A DNA stretch of 64,000 nucleotides from Paragonimus skrjabini miyazakii (Eukaryota > Platyhelminthes > Trematoda > Plagiorchiida > Troglotrematidae), in contig JTDE01000431.1 in NCBI GenBank assembly GCA_014338405.1, positions 169,003 through 233,002 of the forward strand. Direction: 5' to 3'. The notes under the pieces were generated by a model, which made no database searches, had not been told where the DNA came from, and worked only from the letters and a program-made list of their open reading frames with translations. Position 1 is the first letter of the stretch, and each line of letters begins with the position of its first letter. Below, in pieces: positions 26,400 to 39,969 of this stretch. Both the position numbers and the translations under genes were made by a program.

Positions 26400-27600
26400 T
26401 GAGAAACAGGTCTACCTTGATGTATCTGTAAGTCACTGAGTAGTGGCCTGATTCTGCTAGTCTCTCTTTTACGCGACTTACATGAAAGACGTAATTCGCC
26501 TAGTGAACGCCTCTAAATATGTCCCGTAATTACCAAACCTTTTATAAGGTAAGGACGACGCGTGTGTGCGTTCGTTTTTAAGTATGGACAGACTGACTGC
26601 AAAGTATGTAGACGGGCTCAAAATGTTTACCACTTAGGTTCCTAGGTTTCGTTCTCATACTGAAATGAGTAGCTTTTGGTCAGCAAGTGAGCAGTCAGGA
26701 AATTCTCCTGGTGAATGCAACTGATTTTACAACTGTTGATATCGAAGTGTAAATTATTTTCCACGAACCACCGGGTTAGGCAATCCCACTCGTTGTGTGA
26801 GTTAACTACATCTTCCGAACAGTCCATATCTCAACAAAGATGTTTCCTCGGTGGTTTGACTATACTGAGTAGTCTAAGAAGGAAAGTGCGAGTAATTCGG
26901 GCCGTAAGTTGGATCTTTGCGGAACATTGCTGTTGGCATGGAACCACTCTGATGATTATCTGTTCAACATGACGGTGAGTCTACATCCAATTAAATACTT
27001 AGCAAGCCAAGTGAGCAAACGTTTGTCGAAGCTACAATTGTAAAGTTTCCTCGTTAAGATAGAATGTTCAACCTTGTCGGCTGTCTTGGAAACATCAGGC
27101 TAAATCAAACCTATGGCCAGTTTTGCTTCATCAACCTTCTTTCAGTAGTTACAAACAATCAGCTGATTTATGAAACTTAAACATCTTTCGCGGAAACCAT
27201 GTTTCTCCTTGGTGACAATTCCGTCATTTTCAACCTTCGTCCGAATACAACAATCGTCAACTAGCAAACTCTCCCTTACTCTATAGACCATTGAAAACAA
27301 TGCTGTCGGTCGATAGTTTGCTGGGACATCTCAGCAACAATCTTTGACTATAAGTATGAACGGGATTTTTTTCAGGCTCGTAATAGATCGCCAGCTGTCA
27401 AGCAGCAATTAAAATTGACACAAGCGGTTTTGTTAACTCGATAGGGCAGCTTTTCGAGAAATCAGGAGATATTATGTCTGCACTTGCTGAGTTGTCAGTA
27501 AACGGGTTCTCTAGTTTGATTTTAACTTGTGACACTGAAATTTTGGTTAATTTCGCTGTGTTTCCATCCGTGTGACCAAAAGTCACTCACAATTTCTTGT
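26400..27600 (-). pseudogene. Non-LTR retrotransposon (CR1/jockey-like) RT relic
   Basis: Reading the - strand from 27600 down to 26400, hand translation across several frame changes recovers the ordered blocks of a LINE reverse transcriptase. The NYRP block (VPANYRPTALFSMVYRV) lies at about 27330-27280. KHGFR lies at about 27204-27190. PDVSKTADKVEHSIL, corresponding to the family's DFSKAFDxVxHxxL block, lies at about 27108-27061. SNVPQRSNLRPELL, corresponding to SGVPQGSxLGPLLF, lies at about 26937-26895. The FADD-like segment is lost. WFVENNLHFDINSCKI lies at about 26767-26720. A SPYL-like thumb fragment follows near 26600-26555. Stops and frameshifts are frequent and the first catalytic aspartate block is altered. 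No endonuclease domain, ORF1 or tail was found. The clade assignment is tentative. Confidence 0.8.
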
Positions 27601-29610
27601 AATGCACACTTATGAGCTGTTTACCATAAGTGTTCGCTACCTTCATAACTGTAGTAGTAAATCCACCGGATGTTGGAAGTTACAATATGCCAATCTTACC
27701 GTTTGTAGGTGTTGCGGTTTTGCTGTATAAGAAGCATAGAATACATCTTCAGCACTTGAGCAAGACCGTGTCAATTGCAGATGGCAGTAGTTTCGTACAG
27801 CAGTAGCAATGCGACTGCATCACGTGATAAACTCAACAAACGCGATTTCTGTCTGTTTTGGTTGGTACGTGCTGAATGTTCCGGTGTAATCAAAAGTTTA
27901 TTTCTATTTACGCTTCTCGACCGAGGACATCTTACTAGATAAGTGACATCTGGGATTTCCGCAACGATGACGTGTCAGTAGTGACCTTGACCCGACGCAG
28001 TGGTGTAAGCAGACCTATATTTTAGGAAGGACATTGTTTGACCCCGTATAATTAATTGGACTCAACTATCCCGAGCTGTGACCCCTGCGACTCATACAAT
28101 CAGAGGCTGGAGATGATAGGTGAGATGGTGGCGAATTGAATTCAGGGGTGTGAATGCTGTCGTTGTTCGGCCGGATTGTGTGTGAAGTGTGTACTTAGTG
28201 ACGCTTGGCGCTGAAAACCGTAGGAAAAATGTTTACCTGATGGCGCCTTACTTTCACCTACAGCTTAGTTTTTGCTTGTAGGGGTTTGGCACCTTGATTT
28301 TGAATGTTTGAAAATAGAGGCAGCTGTAATTTTTTTAGTAGCGACGTTCCTTTCGGTTCCCTTCTTGTTCTTATACAGGACTTGCTTTTCTTCTTCATGG
28401 TTGTGTGGAAGCTAAGCATGAGTGTGAACCATTGATTTGTTGATGTCTTTGATGAGGAGAAGGAGGAGTTATATTGGAGTACTTGGTAAGGTAAAACGGT
28501 ATCACATTTGAAAGCGCTATCCTTATAGTGTTGTTTTTTATTGGACAACAAACAGTAATCACCAACTTATTTACCAAACTGGAATCACAAGAGCATTGCA
28601 GATAATTACGTAGTCACACTGGTAGGTGGTGTTGGAGGTTGTTTTTTATGTCGCAAGTGTCCCGCAAGTGGTTCTTACAGTGATATGTTTGAGGAAGTGT
28701 ACTGTTACTGTACTGTTACTGCACGTTCAAGCCTACATCGTCGAGAGAATTCTACTACAAAACTATCGTTTAATAACATGCTACTTGTTGCCAGGCAGAC
28801 GGCACTGGTTTCAGCGAATCAACACAACTTGCTGGAAAGCGGTAGGTTAAATCTCAGTTGACTATCTTTTTCCAACGCTACTTCCACACGAACTTAGGAA
28901 AACTGGCCTAAGTATATCTATGTGATTACCCTAAATTACCACCATCAGGCTGAAGTCCTGTTCAGCGTCGTGTCCCAATTAAAATTGCCAGGTCGCTTTG
29001 CAAGTGATCTTGAATTAAAGTTGTCTTCTAACTAGCCCTTCATTTGCAATCGCTTTTAGTGCATCCAGCTACCAGAATCTTATCTCGTTGATGTAGATAA
29101 GCGAACATTTTAACACTCAAGTAAACGTGTTCGAGTATATAGAACATCTATAGGCTCCAGAGGCCTATTTTTTAGATGAGTAAGCAAGGGCAAAATTAGG
29201 GGGAAATTAGACATTCCACATAGGACAACCACCCAAATACGACGATCAGGCCGCGGCGCAACAAGAACTTCAAAAAGCTCGTAGACAACGCTAAGTGAAT
29301 TCATTTGGTGAAATACGCAGAAATGGTTGAAACTATCTTGCTGAAGCCTGTGTTGGAGGTTGTGGTTCTCGAGTTTTTCACTGATAATTCACGCTTTTCA
29401 ATAAACTGAATTAAAGTTGTATGAGTGTATGGATATGCTATAAGCATTTTCTTCAGAAGTGAGAAACAGGCTGCAGCTAACAGTAACACTAGATCCCGCT
29501 GACCCTATGTGGGGAATTGTCAGACCTGCTTTAGTGAATCCGTTTTGATCTTCGTAACTGTAACGTCTCATCCTTAGACTCTGGAAATGTTATCGATACT
29601 CTTCAACTTC
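27601..29610. other. Noncoding or unassigned stretch
   Basis: Nothing was assigned. Frames at 28258-28577 (-), 28626-28850 (+) and 29110-29489 (-) lack motifs. An exact 11-bp tandem duplication (GTACTGTTACT twice) occurs at 28699-28720. The part near 28.0-28.2 kb is slightly G+C-richer than its surroundings. Confidence 0.4.
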
Positions 29611-29712
29611 GAACGGACTTATTTGCGTAAAACCTGGGTTTCCAATTAATTCGAGTCAGCGAGAGAAGTAGCTTTCCAAAAATTCTCAAATGGTCTGCCA
29701 GCCGAGCTACTG
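29611..29712 (-). mobile_element. tRNA-headed SINE, copy 2 (diverged)
   Basis: On the - strand this reads GTAGCTCGGCTGGCAGACC at the head. A weakened box B (TGACTCGAATTAATT) follows, then a tail resembling ACCCAGGTTTTACGCAAATA. It aligns end to end with copy 1 at 24850-24955 and with the copy at 63444. It is the most diverged of the five recognised members. Confidence 0.6.
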
Positions 29713-32700
29713 GCCTACACAGAGAACTGGAAAATGTCATACTTGGACGCAACCACTCGCCAGTCTTTATGTAACCGAATGATAATATAATCGTACATAC
29801 ATATTAGTGACCCGCAGTTTGAAGACTGGTTTACAAAAACCGGGGCTGGGGAATCAAAGCCAAGTCACGGCCCAAACAAATTCAGAAATTGAGATTAGCT
29901 TCAACCAACAAAAATGAAGCCGACGAAATCAACTTATCTGAAGCCGTAAGCAGTGACCAATTGTGAGTGATGTTTAACCTGTATCATGACCCGTTGTTAC
30001 TAATAAAAATTGCCTTTATAATAAATCGTGTGGATCTTCTATGGAGGACATGTGTTGCTGCAGGAAATAGTGCACTGGATCACTATGTGACATTTAACCG
30101 ACTTAAATCGTGCAAATAAAGGAAGCATTTCTCAATCATTGTTCGTTGTACTTTCACAATTAGACTGGTAGCAGTTTGGTTCTATTATTGCCTAAGTCTT
30201 GGTAACATTTGTTTGAACATGGTTCATGCATATGAACCACAGAATACTCCACTCACTACAGTAACATCGAGCACATTGGGCCCATGGACAAAGAAACAGA
30301 AACGGTGATCGATCACAAGGTGAAATGCAAGATGGTGGGTTATGACTTCACGGCAGGATGGTAAATGAAAGATTGTTCACCACAGAAACCCAAGGAAAAG
30401 TGATCCAACGATCCCGTGGCCGAATAAATCTTGTGCATTGATGATGAGCCGGTCTCCGGTCATCTGTACGGAATGAACCATTTCTCCAGGATCAAACTCC
30501 CAGTAAGATATACTACATTAAGTTCACCATAAAAATGGTCCGTCCCACATGGCCAGATGCTTGAAGGTGAGAATACTCTGACCAGTAGCCAAAGCCTTGT
30601 GCGTGCATTTGAGTAGTTGTGCAAAAAAGGACGGCTATTTTTTGGACAAATTTGCAAGAAGAACATTGCTCAGCTTAGTCCAACTCTGGACATAAGTCAA
30701 GATATGGTGTCCAGTTGGTTAGAGCAATGAACGGCGAGGCAGACAAATATGAAAATCAGTTATTCGATAGTACAACAGTATACGACACAGATCAGTCAGC
30801 TTGATCCCGAAGAGCGTGCAGTTCTACATAGGACCAAATCTACACTTCTTGGTTCAAAAAGCTTATCAGTTTCCCTTGGGACAAAAGGTTTAAATCGGAC
30901 AAATAATTTCGCGCCTGTTTTTAAACGAGTTTGATAAGAACCCTGCTAGAATCTCTCGCCGAAAGTATCAAATCGACATATCGAACTACGGCATTAAATT
31001 TACTAGAGAACGTACATTACGAGGAATTACGGTGCATAAGGTGGTTTCTTTCATTTAAACGTAGTTTTTTCAAACAAACTTAACCGCATGCATTAAGCAC
31101 CATAGGTCTCTCTTGCAGAAATTGATTCCAATCGCCTTTTCAATCAGCAACCTATTTCTAAATAATGGGTTGATTCCGCTAATTTGTTGCGGTGTGTGTT
31201 TGCCTGTGAATATTGTCGAGACTCGCTGAACATCTCTTGATAGCTAGACATGACGATATTCACCACATCGTTTGTTTCACTAGAAACCCCAATCAATCCT
31301 GGTAAGATATTATTGCGCAGTTAAAAATCGGAACTGTTAGGCATTAGCAAAAACAATCTGTTTGGAAAATATCGATCAGGTGGTTGCACACAGAAGGCTA
31401 CGGCAAAATCAATACACTAAACATAAAAATTGATCCATCAGAGTGATTTTGGTGCAACAAGCGTAAAGATCATTCATATGATAATTTTGTGCATCTTTTT
31501 GTCTTGGCTTCGAAGTAACTGACCGAGAACAACTTTTGCAGATTTTCTATTTGCTGGTTACACTATGAACAAACAACAAAAAGAGATGCATGGTCTCATA
31601 GTAATTTGTAAGCAACTGATAACTGTTCACCGACGAATTATCTCATCTCATACAGAAGGTCTTGAAAACCAAAAGAAACAGCCATAAATTTGGTGATTAT
31701 CAAGACAAAACAGATGGGTGTCTGACCAAATCTGAAAATAATACGTCAAGAGTAAATGTACATAGGCAAAGCCAAAACTATGTCCATGTCGTTGTTCACA
31801 ATGAATTAAGTTAGTGCGAAAACGATACCAAAAGGAATTTGACAAAACCAGCTTGTCGAGGAGCTTTTACGCAGCCATTATTGAAAATCATTTTGGTCGT
31901 TCGGGAAACTGAATGTCACGTGATGTCGCGATAATACATTTGGCAGCAAATGCAATTTTATGACGGCTGGATAAAGAGACAATTATGGGAATTAACTATA
32001 ATTAATCAGCACTTCGCTGTTATCATTTTTCTTGTTAAATGCTCAATTGCATTTAATGGGTTGATTAGCGTAAACAGATTCCTTTGAATACTTTAATAGT
32101 TTAAAAAATAATTTAATATAACAATTGTGTTGCATGTGGTTCATGCAAATGTGCACATATCTTTTTATAAAATATAATTAGTGGTTTTTAGTACGGCGGA
32201 ACAATACAGTGATGTATGGTTACTGGAGGCCTTTCTGTTCATTGCCAAGACCGTTTCCTTAAATCCTCTCGCTTAATTAATCATTTCTGAAGTAACAAAT
32301 CTTACTTGTTATGTTATACAAAACAGCATACACATATTTTGTCGCTGCGTTTTTACCAAGTATTGTTTACACATGGTCTTAGATATTTTGATCATTTTAG
32401 CTGCATCGTGCTTTTAACTAAACCATCATCCGCTAAGCTTGCTGACGTTGACACGTTTGTAAGTTTGCTCTATGATTTGATGAGGTCCGACAAAGGTACA
32501 GCAAAGAGCAAACGTAGATTTAAGGCCATACTTTTGATGGCAGTCCCACTAAACTTTCAATGTTTTTCAGTCCCTTGTGAAAGGAAGTACTAGACTTTAG
32601 TTTCGCTTTTATTGTAGAATATCTATGGTGCATATCCTGGTGATAGATGGAATATAAACCTCTGATCGCGTTCTAATGAAAATCGCGTTCATAAGTGCTA

Positions 32701-35570
32701 TACTGATCTTACGTTAGACACAATTGAATTATCTCATCTACAAGCTCAGCTGGACGTAATAAATAACACGACTGCTGCATAAAAATGTAGACCTGACTCC
32801 TTATTCCGGTAGTGGCAAGTAAATCAATAAAAATTGAAATCTCTCGGGAGCTGTGCTCTAATAATTCTCTCTGAACCGTGTTATTTGGCAGTTTTATGTG
32901 AATGCGAGATCAACTACCAACTGAAATTATTGCTAAATTTGTGGCAACCAAATCTCTGACCGTCCATCGGAATTAAAACGCAACAAAATGTTAACTCTTA
33001 TAAGTAGCATCAACAAAATAAAGTAGTCTAACCCAACTCTAAATACTATAGGTTTTTCAAAGATAGATTATTGTAGTCGACAACAATCACGTATAAAGCG
33101 CTAATGAAGACAAAATTTGAAACAATGATTTTCAAGCCATAGTGCAAGCCAGTCAGTTTCATTTCAACATTCATCTGAACGGGCCAGCGGGACAGAATAC
33201 GTCAATCAACTGTGAATTGTTTGTTAGGTATTTGGGTATGCTTCCAACTGTGTGAATTTCTTGATTCAACACGATTCTCACACTCAGGACCTCACACGTT
33301 CAGTGTTGTCACGTGTTTGCATTCAGTCTATTCACCTGAAAACCCGATGGGAATGTAGGCATTGCGTGGCCTGAAACTTTTTATCGCCCATTATCTACGA
33401 TTTATCCCGCCCAGGCTGTTGGGTTTACCTGCTAGCTTATACGTGAATTGGAATTCTCAAAATATCTACAATGCCACAAATTCATAACTGAACTTCTTTT
33501 GGTTAACTAGTTTTAGTCATTTCTGCTTTATTTTTTCCATTTGCCTTCTATAAGTTTTCTCGACAGGGTATGAGCTGGTTTTCGGACATGTGAATATCAC
33601 TTCTGGCGCGCGCCATCGAAACTCTTCGACGTTCTAATGTAACAATTCATATTTTTAATTCCAGTTAATTTTTTGACTTCGTTTTCGAAGAGTCAAATCG
33701 AGTTTCTTAAAGTAATCAATAATTTACAAGCCAAATTATGTGATTTATACAGCAAATTCGGAAGCTGCTGATGCATACTGCTTTTTAATTTCGTAAGCCA
33801 CCCTACAGTAACTTTTTAAGATGTGCTGCAAATGAAAAACTTACTGGGTTTAAACAAACCACCGTGCAATTTGGTTTTACTGTACTACAGAACACTTAGA
33901 AATAACGTATGACCTCGTTGCATGCACCTGAAACGAGTGTAGAATAAATTGACTGTTATTGGTGCGGTCCTTACTCATTGATGTTACTAACTAAGTTTTC
34001 ACCGCCAACTTATTCGCACTGAGCAGGACCGATTGCATTTTCTTTTAATTTTGTGGTGTTCCAGAAGATTTGATGAAAAACTTACGACAAACCAATCACT
34101 TACATATCATCGGACGTGTTCTGGTTTAGTTTACCTAATTATGTTTTTATTATATGTTAATCACATTCTCCTACTGTTGTGTCTACACTCCAATATATGG
34201 TCACAACAAGTGTTTGAAAATAAGAACACAATGGCAATGAAAGTATACACCCCTCGATAACGTTAAAAGGCCTTCCTTATTGTAAATTCAGTAGTAGTTA
34301 TTTTTGGAGGCAAACAAACAATACTAACTAGGGACACTAGGGCTAAACTGTAGCTGAATAAACTTCATAATAGTGAAATGGACGTGGAACTATAAATATA
34401 ACCACGAAAAAAGTACGTGACCAAATTAGGTTGCTATGGTGCCCATAATTTGACCCGGCGTTGATCCAATGTTAATGTAGCATGCAAACGACTTACTTGT
34501 TTGACCGCTCAGTCGACGAAGCCGGTGGTCCGGCTTGTTGGTCATGTATCCCAACGGCACGTGGCCAGTGCTATATTTCGTTTGCGGACAATTAGTGGGA
34601 AATTTTATTTAGCACGCACTCAACCTCACTGGCGAGTAACTGTGACTTTCGTCTTTTCAAAAACATTTTAACCGGCTGCCTGCAAAATGAACCACCATAC
34701 TCGAGTCACACTCTTGCTAGAGACAAGTTCAGGACAGTAACGCACTGGTTAACTCGGTCGCCCTACGAAAATGTGACCGTAGGACAAATACCTTCCGCAT
34801 CAAAGATGTACGCCATGTCGTATAACTGTGCTGTCCATGACACGAGGAGATGAAGATACTGATCGATAAGAGCTCAGTATCACAGTAGTTGTAAGTTAAC
34901 ATTCACAGTGATATTACAAGTGCTATTTCGGAAAACTCGATAAAACTATGTAGACAAGATGCACTCTTATCGAAGCGAGCCAAACACCGAATACTGCAGT
35001 TGATTGACGAAGCAGTAAAAAGTGTGTGCGGGTTCAAAAACAATATGTTTACTTGAAATGTATAGCACAACGTAAACAAAACACGTTGGTTAGAGGGCAT
35101 AAAAAGGTGTAGTCACTTCGCGGAATCGACAATATAAGCAGCTTCGCTTATTTTATGTTAAATTTTGTTTAGTAGGCTCATCTGTGGTGGTTTGCTTGCC
35201 ATGATTATTGCAAAGGTTATGTACTAGTTTAGGAGGCAAACGGTGATTTGTGTTTTAACTATTTCACGACTGCCAAACGTGCGAGGATTGGTGACGTGAA
35301 GTCAGTAGGCTGGCCGTATCACTTATATGCAATATAGTGATGGTTACATAACATAACATTTTACTGACAATCTCTTCATTGACCTGAAAATAGGCCGTAA
35401 TATCCCATCAAGACGGCTTCGTAATAACTTTTCAAAGTATTACGGTTTGGACTCGCATGTATGTTGTCATGATTTCAAACACACGGAGTATCAATATAGT
35501 TTAATAGCTAGTATGGTACGCAAGTATGTCAAGGTGCGTGGCTTGATCGCTTAATTGCCAGCTTCTGTAA
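29713..35570. other. Noncoding or unassigned stretch
   Basis: No gene was supported. Frames at 30460-30666 (-), 30749-30934 (+), 31648-31845 (-), 32306-32593 (+), 34033-34260 (+) and 34903-35100 (-) were read. The 32306-32593 frame has donor-like GTAAGT and GGTACAG sites inside it, but no motif and no acceptor I would defend. Confidence 0.4.
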
Positions 35571-35574
35571 AGTG

Positions 35575-35824
35575 AGCATACATAACTGCATTCAAACTAC
35601 TACGGTCTCTTGTCCGAAACGTGTCAATTGATGTGTTTGATGACGGAAGTGATACGACAAACACACTACATATTGATCGCCTAAAGAATTATGGTCTGTA
35701 TAGTGAATACATGTTCATATTGCAGCTGGTTTTCATATATTTATCATATCTTTCCATACTAGAAATCATTTCAGTCGCTTTGTACGTTTATCGTTGTCGG
35801 AGTAGATCATCAGGGGAACATTAA
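35575..35824 (+). CDS. Candidate exon, C-terminal membrane segment, unknown
   Basis: The frame is open from just after a TGA near 35572 to a TAA at 35822-35824, about 82 codons. It begins with a basic and hydrophobic stretch (FKLLRSLVRN), continues through an acidic segment (DVFDDGSDT), and ends with one long hydrophobic run of about 24 residues (within FILQLVFIYLSYLSILEIIS) followed by a positively charged tail (YRCRSRSSGEH). That order resembles the end of a membrane protein with a short cytoplasmic tail. No acceptor or polyadenylation signal was pinned down, and I do not recognise the family. It may be a chance frame in A+T-rich DNA, where hydrophobic codons are common. Confidence 0.2.
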
Positions 35825-38800
35825 CAAAGTCAGAATGATGCTGTCATTTCGCTGCTGAGTGTGTAAGACCATTGGAAGTATTTGTTAAATACGTCGGAAA
35901 ATTCCGCATTTCAAGCTATACATTATATGGTCCAAGCTTTAATTTTTTCGTTAAACTTTATTTGCAAGTAAGAGGAACCGAACAAGCTTTTATAATAAAT
36001 TGTCTTACACTTATTCATTTTGACCCGGCTAAGAACTGAGTAACAACAAAACCGGTTTGATTCACGTGGACAAAAACAGTTAAAAAAAGACGACAATAAA
36101 AGAAAGTATCCCGTAACTTTCCTGAAACTTACGCCACTGGGACTAATGCGAATTCAACTTTCGGGAAAGTAAATTCACTAGAAATATGCCACAATAAACA
36201 TAGACTTATTTTATGACAGTGAACTGTGATTCAAAAACGCGTTGTTTCTTTTGAATCCGAATAGACTGAGTGTGTAGTTGACCATATAACACTTATTCTC
36301 AGAAGTTTACCAAAACTAAAAAAACAGGCCCACAAGGCTTGGTGTCAAGCCCGTGCTCGTGGTAAATTAACTAACTGACTAAAGCATTTAGAGTTCGGTT
36401 CGCATAGAATCGTATGAAACCGAATAGAATTAGATCTCATTTTAAATTTGAAAGTAGATTTACTTGGTAGCTCTTTTTAATCATTCGAAGCCACATAGAA
36501 TGTGTACGATCAAGGTATGAAAATCAGTAATGGTCACATAGCTCAGTAAATTTCTCATGAGATGGTAAATGGATCGTAGTCTACTAGAAGAGACAGCTGT
36601 GCTGCCACATGTGGAAGAAGACCACAACTGTCAGCGTCTTGGTTGGCGTCAGATGGTTTACGTGAATGGATTTTAAAGGTTTTTGGAATAGATGATCAAC
36701 GGAGGCTGGGGTATATGCCAGTACCTTCCCAATAAATATAGGGCTGATGAAAACGGTCTCAGATGTTCACAATACCCGTACGTTCATTACTGCTGGGTTG
36801 ATACTACAGATTGTTTGTCCTTCGTAACAGAGTTTTGAATATACCAGTAGAAAGTCACGTAAAGTGGTGTGTCCACGAATCCTTCACGATAGTTGCCTTG
36901 TGGTTCTCATTAATTAGTCCGCTGAACAAAAACAGTTGAGAGATTAGATTTGAAAAGACAAAGGGAACTCAATGGAACTATACTCAATGCTAGCTGTCAG
37001 TGCCTGTATGGAAAGTTCTTCGTTTGACTGTCATGCTGTCCATCCCGGCTGTCTATAGTACGGTGATAAAAATCGGCTTTTTCCTCCTTGTCTACAAAAA
37101 TCAACGCTTCGTTCTGGAATGCAGATTTTCATCCATAAATCCAGCAGGATATTCATTTTTGATTATGGTTTTCAAAGTACTTGGCTTCATGAGAAAAGTC
37201 TGCAGCAAATGGGCATTTTGTACTTTGGCAGGCAAGTAGAATGCCAAATTCTCTTTTTGCTTCAAAGTAAAGCCGTGGAAATGTGTGTAGCAAAACATCC
37301 GAGTCGTTTTTTTAAGCAACTGACCTTTCAGCTTATCCGCCTAGTCGGCAAGGCTACACTCAAACGGGATAGTCTGTCACACCTTTCAACTTTGGTTATT
37401 GACATTTCGATGAAACATAGTCGTTGGGTGCACAATCAGCGTGGTTCAGCATGATTTGTAATTGGACCCAGACGAATTATGTCCTCCAAGTACCGCTTGT
37501 AAATCTTATAAATGAAGGGGGTTATGTATGGATTATGATTATCACTAGTTTAACTGTGTATATACCTACGAGTAGAACTGAACCGTGTTATTCCATCCTT
37601 CTATTTTGAAGTCACTCCACTAAACTGAATTTGAGCAATAACTGCAAACATTAATTGATCTTTCTCATTTTCTTAGTAATTGCGATGGCAGTTTCACCAT
37701 TCATGATTGGATTATCGCGATGGCCAGCAATCCCTCCTATTGATATGTTAGTGAGCAAGTCTGTTCATACCTGTTCATCTGTAGCATACAGTTAGAATTT
37801 GTTGTAGGCGCTATCAGTAGGCTCCACAGTTTGCTATTCGGGACCCAGCGTTAAACGATTAGATATCTTGGTCCAACTTGTATGCTTACACAGCAACTAA
37901 TCCATCAGAATCTAGCATTCCGTACCGTGAATTTGTTCTTGTGAGTGAGTGTAATAACTTCCAGGTTCGTAAACTGCTTAACTACTTTCTGCTAACGCGT
38001 GAACACTTGGAAACACTGACAGATTTTTAAACCGTCCAGGATGTTCTGGCAATGAGTCATGAACAGTGAGCTGGGATATATTTACTTGAACGTCTGATCA
38101 TTTTGTTAGTAAGAGTTTCCAAAACGGAAACAACGGACAAATAGATAAAAACAACAATAGCAAAATGGTTGTGCAGTCGATTCTGCTTATTATGTGACCG
38201 TTGCATTTCCATGTTTAGTCTTTAACTAACTGCCTTAAAACGTATAGAAAGATTATAACACTTAGGTAATTCAAGAAAGGTGCACTGGATCACTGACGGT
38301 ACCAATGGTTAACAGATATGGTTTACTTTTTTCTGGAACTATGAGATAGCATGTAATTCCTGCCGTACGGCCGATATTTTGATTGATCACTAAACATGTC
38401 TTTTCGAATTTATTAACCGGTTACTTTGTGATCAACGGCGCTTACCTAATCAAAGTATTAGTCAGTGGCTTTCCCATCGCTTTGGTCATCATGGAAACTG
38501 TATGCTAACGTCATTTTTGCTATGGTTGTCAGCTTAACGTCAACTAGGTAAAATAAAAGCGTTCTACTTCGCATCGAACAACTAAGTGCACATAACCCAA
38601 TGGGTTAATGATAGACCCAACACAACTGCATTGATTGAATCCCAACCAGAGTTAGTTATGCAATATAGTGCTTACGCGAAAACAATCTTGCCAATTTTTA
38701 TTTACCCACGCCCACAAGTAAAACAGAAACGTCTTTTAACTTTATGTGATGTAATTACGTCGCTCAGAATGACGATTAACCAAACTATCACCGATTTCAG

Positions 38801-39400
38801 ATACCTGTTTGCATCACATAATCATTTCTCATCTATCCGCTTAAGTGGCTATAAAAAAAGTCATCGATCTGTTCATGCGTTCATTCCAGTGGAAGCAGTA
38901 TAATCCGCGCTTATTTTAAGTGATTACAAATAGTTGATGAGATTGACTGACGCAGATATTTTTAATAGTTGACTATCAGTGAATTCAACAGGAATGTGAA
39001 GAGGACCAGAAGTGAAATTGGTTAGTTTTATTTTGGATTTGTGCACAATGAGGTGAACAAATAAAAATTTACAGTTCATCCATTGGCTGATCGCTGTGGT
39101 AAACAACTGTAAAAAAACAACTCTTGTTACTGTGAAAGCTAACAAACGTTTTATGGATATTTTGGAATCAGTCTTCACAAATATGTTACCGCACACACTA
39201 CCTGATTCCGCATTGCAAAAAGCTTTCAAAATTGACGTGTCCCCTGGTCAGTGAACACGATTGGAATTTTGCGCCAACGTCATTGTCGAGTTCTAATATA
39301 GCGTGTTAATGTGAACACACAATGAACTATCCTATGTGAACATCGATATAGAACAAAACGAAGGCCCAAATTCAGCAAACACTATTTATTTCACATTGAG
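35825..39400. other. Noncoding or unassigned stretch
   Basis: Three overlapping frames at 37000-37454 (two +, one -) and frames at 38586-38903 (+) and 38924-39229 (-) of up to 111 codons were examined. They have no recognisable motifs. If the exon at 39401 belongs to a + strand gene, this stretch would include its last intron. Confidence 0.4.
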
Positions 39401-39768
39401 CAAAACCCACATTTGATCGCGGCCGTAGCGTTCAGATAAGCTTTTCGGCTAGCCCACTTCGAAGGGAAGCGCTAGAATCCAGTTACACACATATTACAAA
39501 TCATCAATGGTGCATACCCTCATCCGGACCGGAATCTACATTTCGGCCCCCGTGCTTGTGCAACAATTGTGTTAACTACAACGCCAGTAAATTCGCAATA
39601 GACATGACCGAATGGTCATACCCAAACGCTCAACCACAACCTTATGTGAATAGCGTTCAGTTTGCCCAATCATTTGGGGGGGGAATGAACACAATAGCTT
39701 TGCTAACCCCAATCAATAACCCCACGGCCAAATCTCCTCAACCAGTTCAAAGTTACTGTCGTCACTGA
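39401..39768 (+). CDS. Terminal exon of an unidentified protein-coding gene
   Basis: The frame is open from 39400 to a TGA at 39766-39768, about 122 codons, the longest + strand frame here with a clearly protein-like composition. The upstream edge is a plausible acceptor, a T-rich tract TATTTATTTCACATTGAG, with AG at 39399-39400. The exon would enter with two bases completing a split codon. The encoded tail is polar and rich in Asn, Pro, Gln and Ser, with a short cysteine group (CLCNNC) near residue 53 and a glycine run (FGGGM) near residue 92, and ends QSYCRH. Such low-complexity C-terminal tails are common in regulatory proteins of flatworms. No domain is present and I do not recognise the family. 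No upstream exon was identified in the preceding 10 kb. Confidence 0.45.
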
Positions 39769-39941
39769 ACCAACTCCAAGTAGTTGCTAGACGTTCAGGA
39801 ACCTAGATTATTTTAAACAAGCAGTATTCAGTTTAGTAAATTTCAGAGTAAAACCGTGATTTAAATGTAAGCAAGGTGGTCGGTTTGCAGCTTGTTAACG
39901 CTGTTTCAACTCTGTTTAACCATTGGACCTATGCTGTACAA

Positions 39942-39947
39942 AATAAA
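39942..39947 (+). terminator. Polyadenylation signal for the 39401-39768 exon
   Basis: AATAAA occurs 174 bases after the stop codon and is followed by a T- and GT-rich stretch (TGTATGTTTTGTTTGC), the usual layout of an animal cleavage and polyadenylation site. It supports the exon as the 3' end of a gene. Confidence 0.4.
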
Positions 39948-39969
39948 GAGTGTATGTTTTGTTTGCTTT

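Noticed and set aside
37000..37454. Three overlapping long frames as a gene
   Set aside because: Openness in several frames at once and no motif suggest chance low stop density.
30069..38294. Shared 14-base word TGCACTGGATCACT at two sites
   Set aside because: Flanks do not align. Several chance 14-base matches are expected in a window this long.
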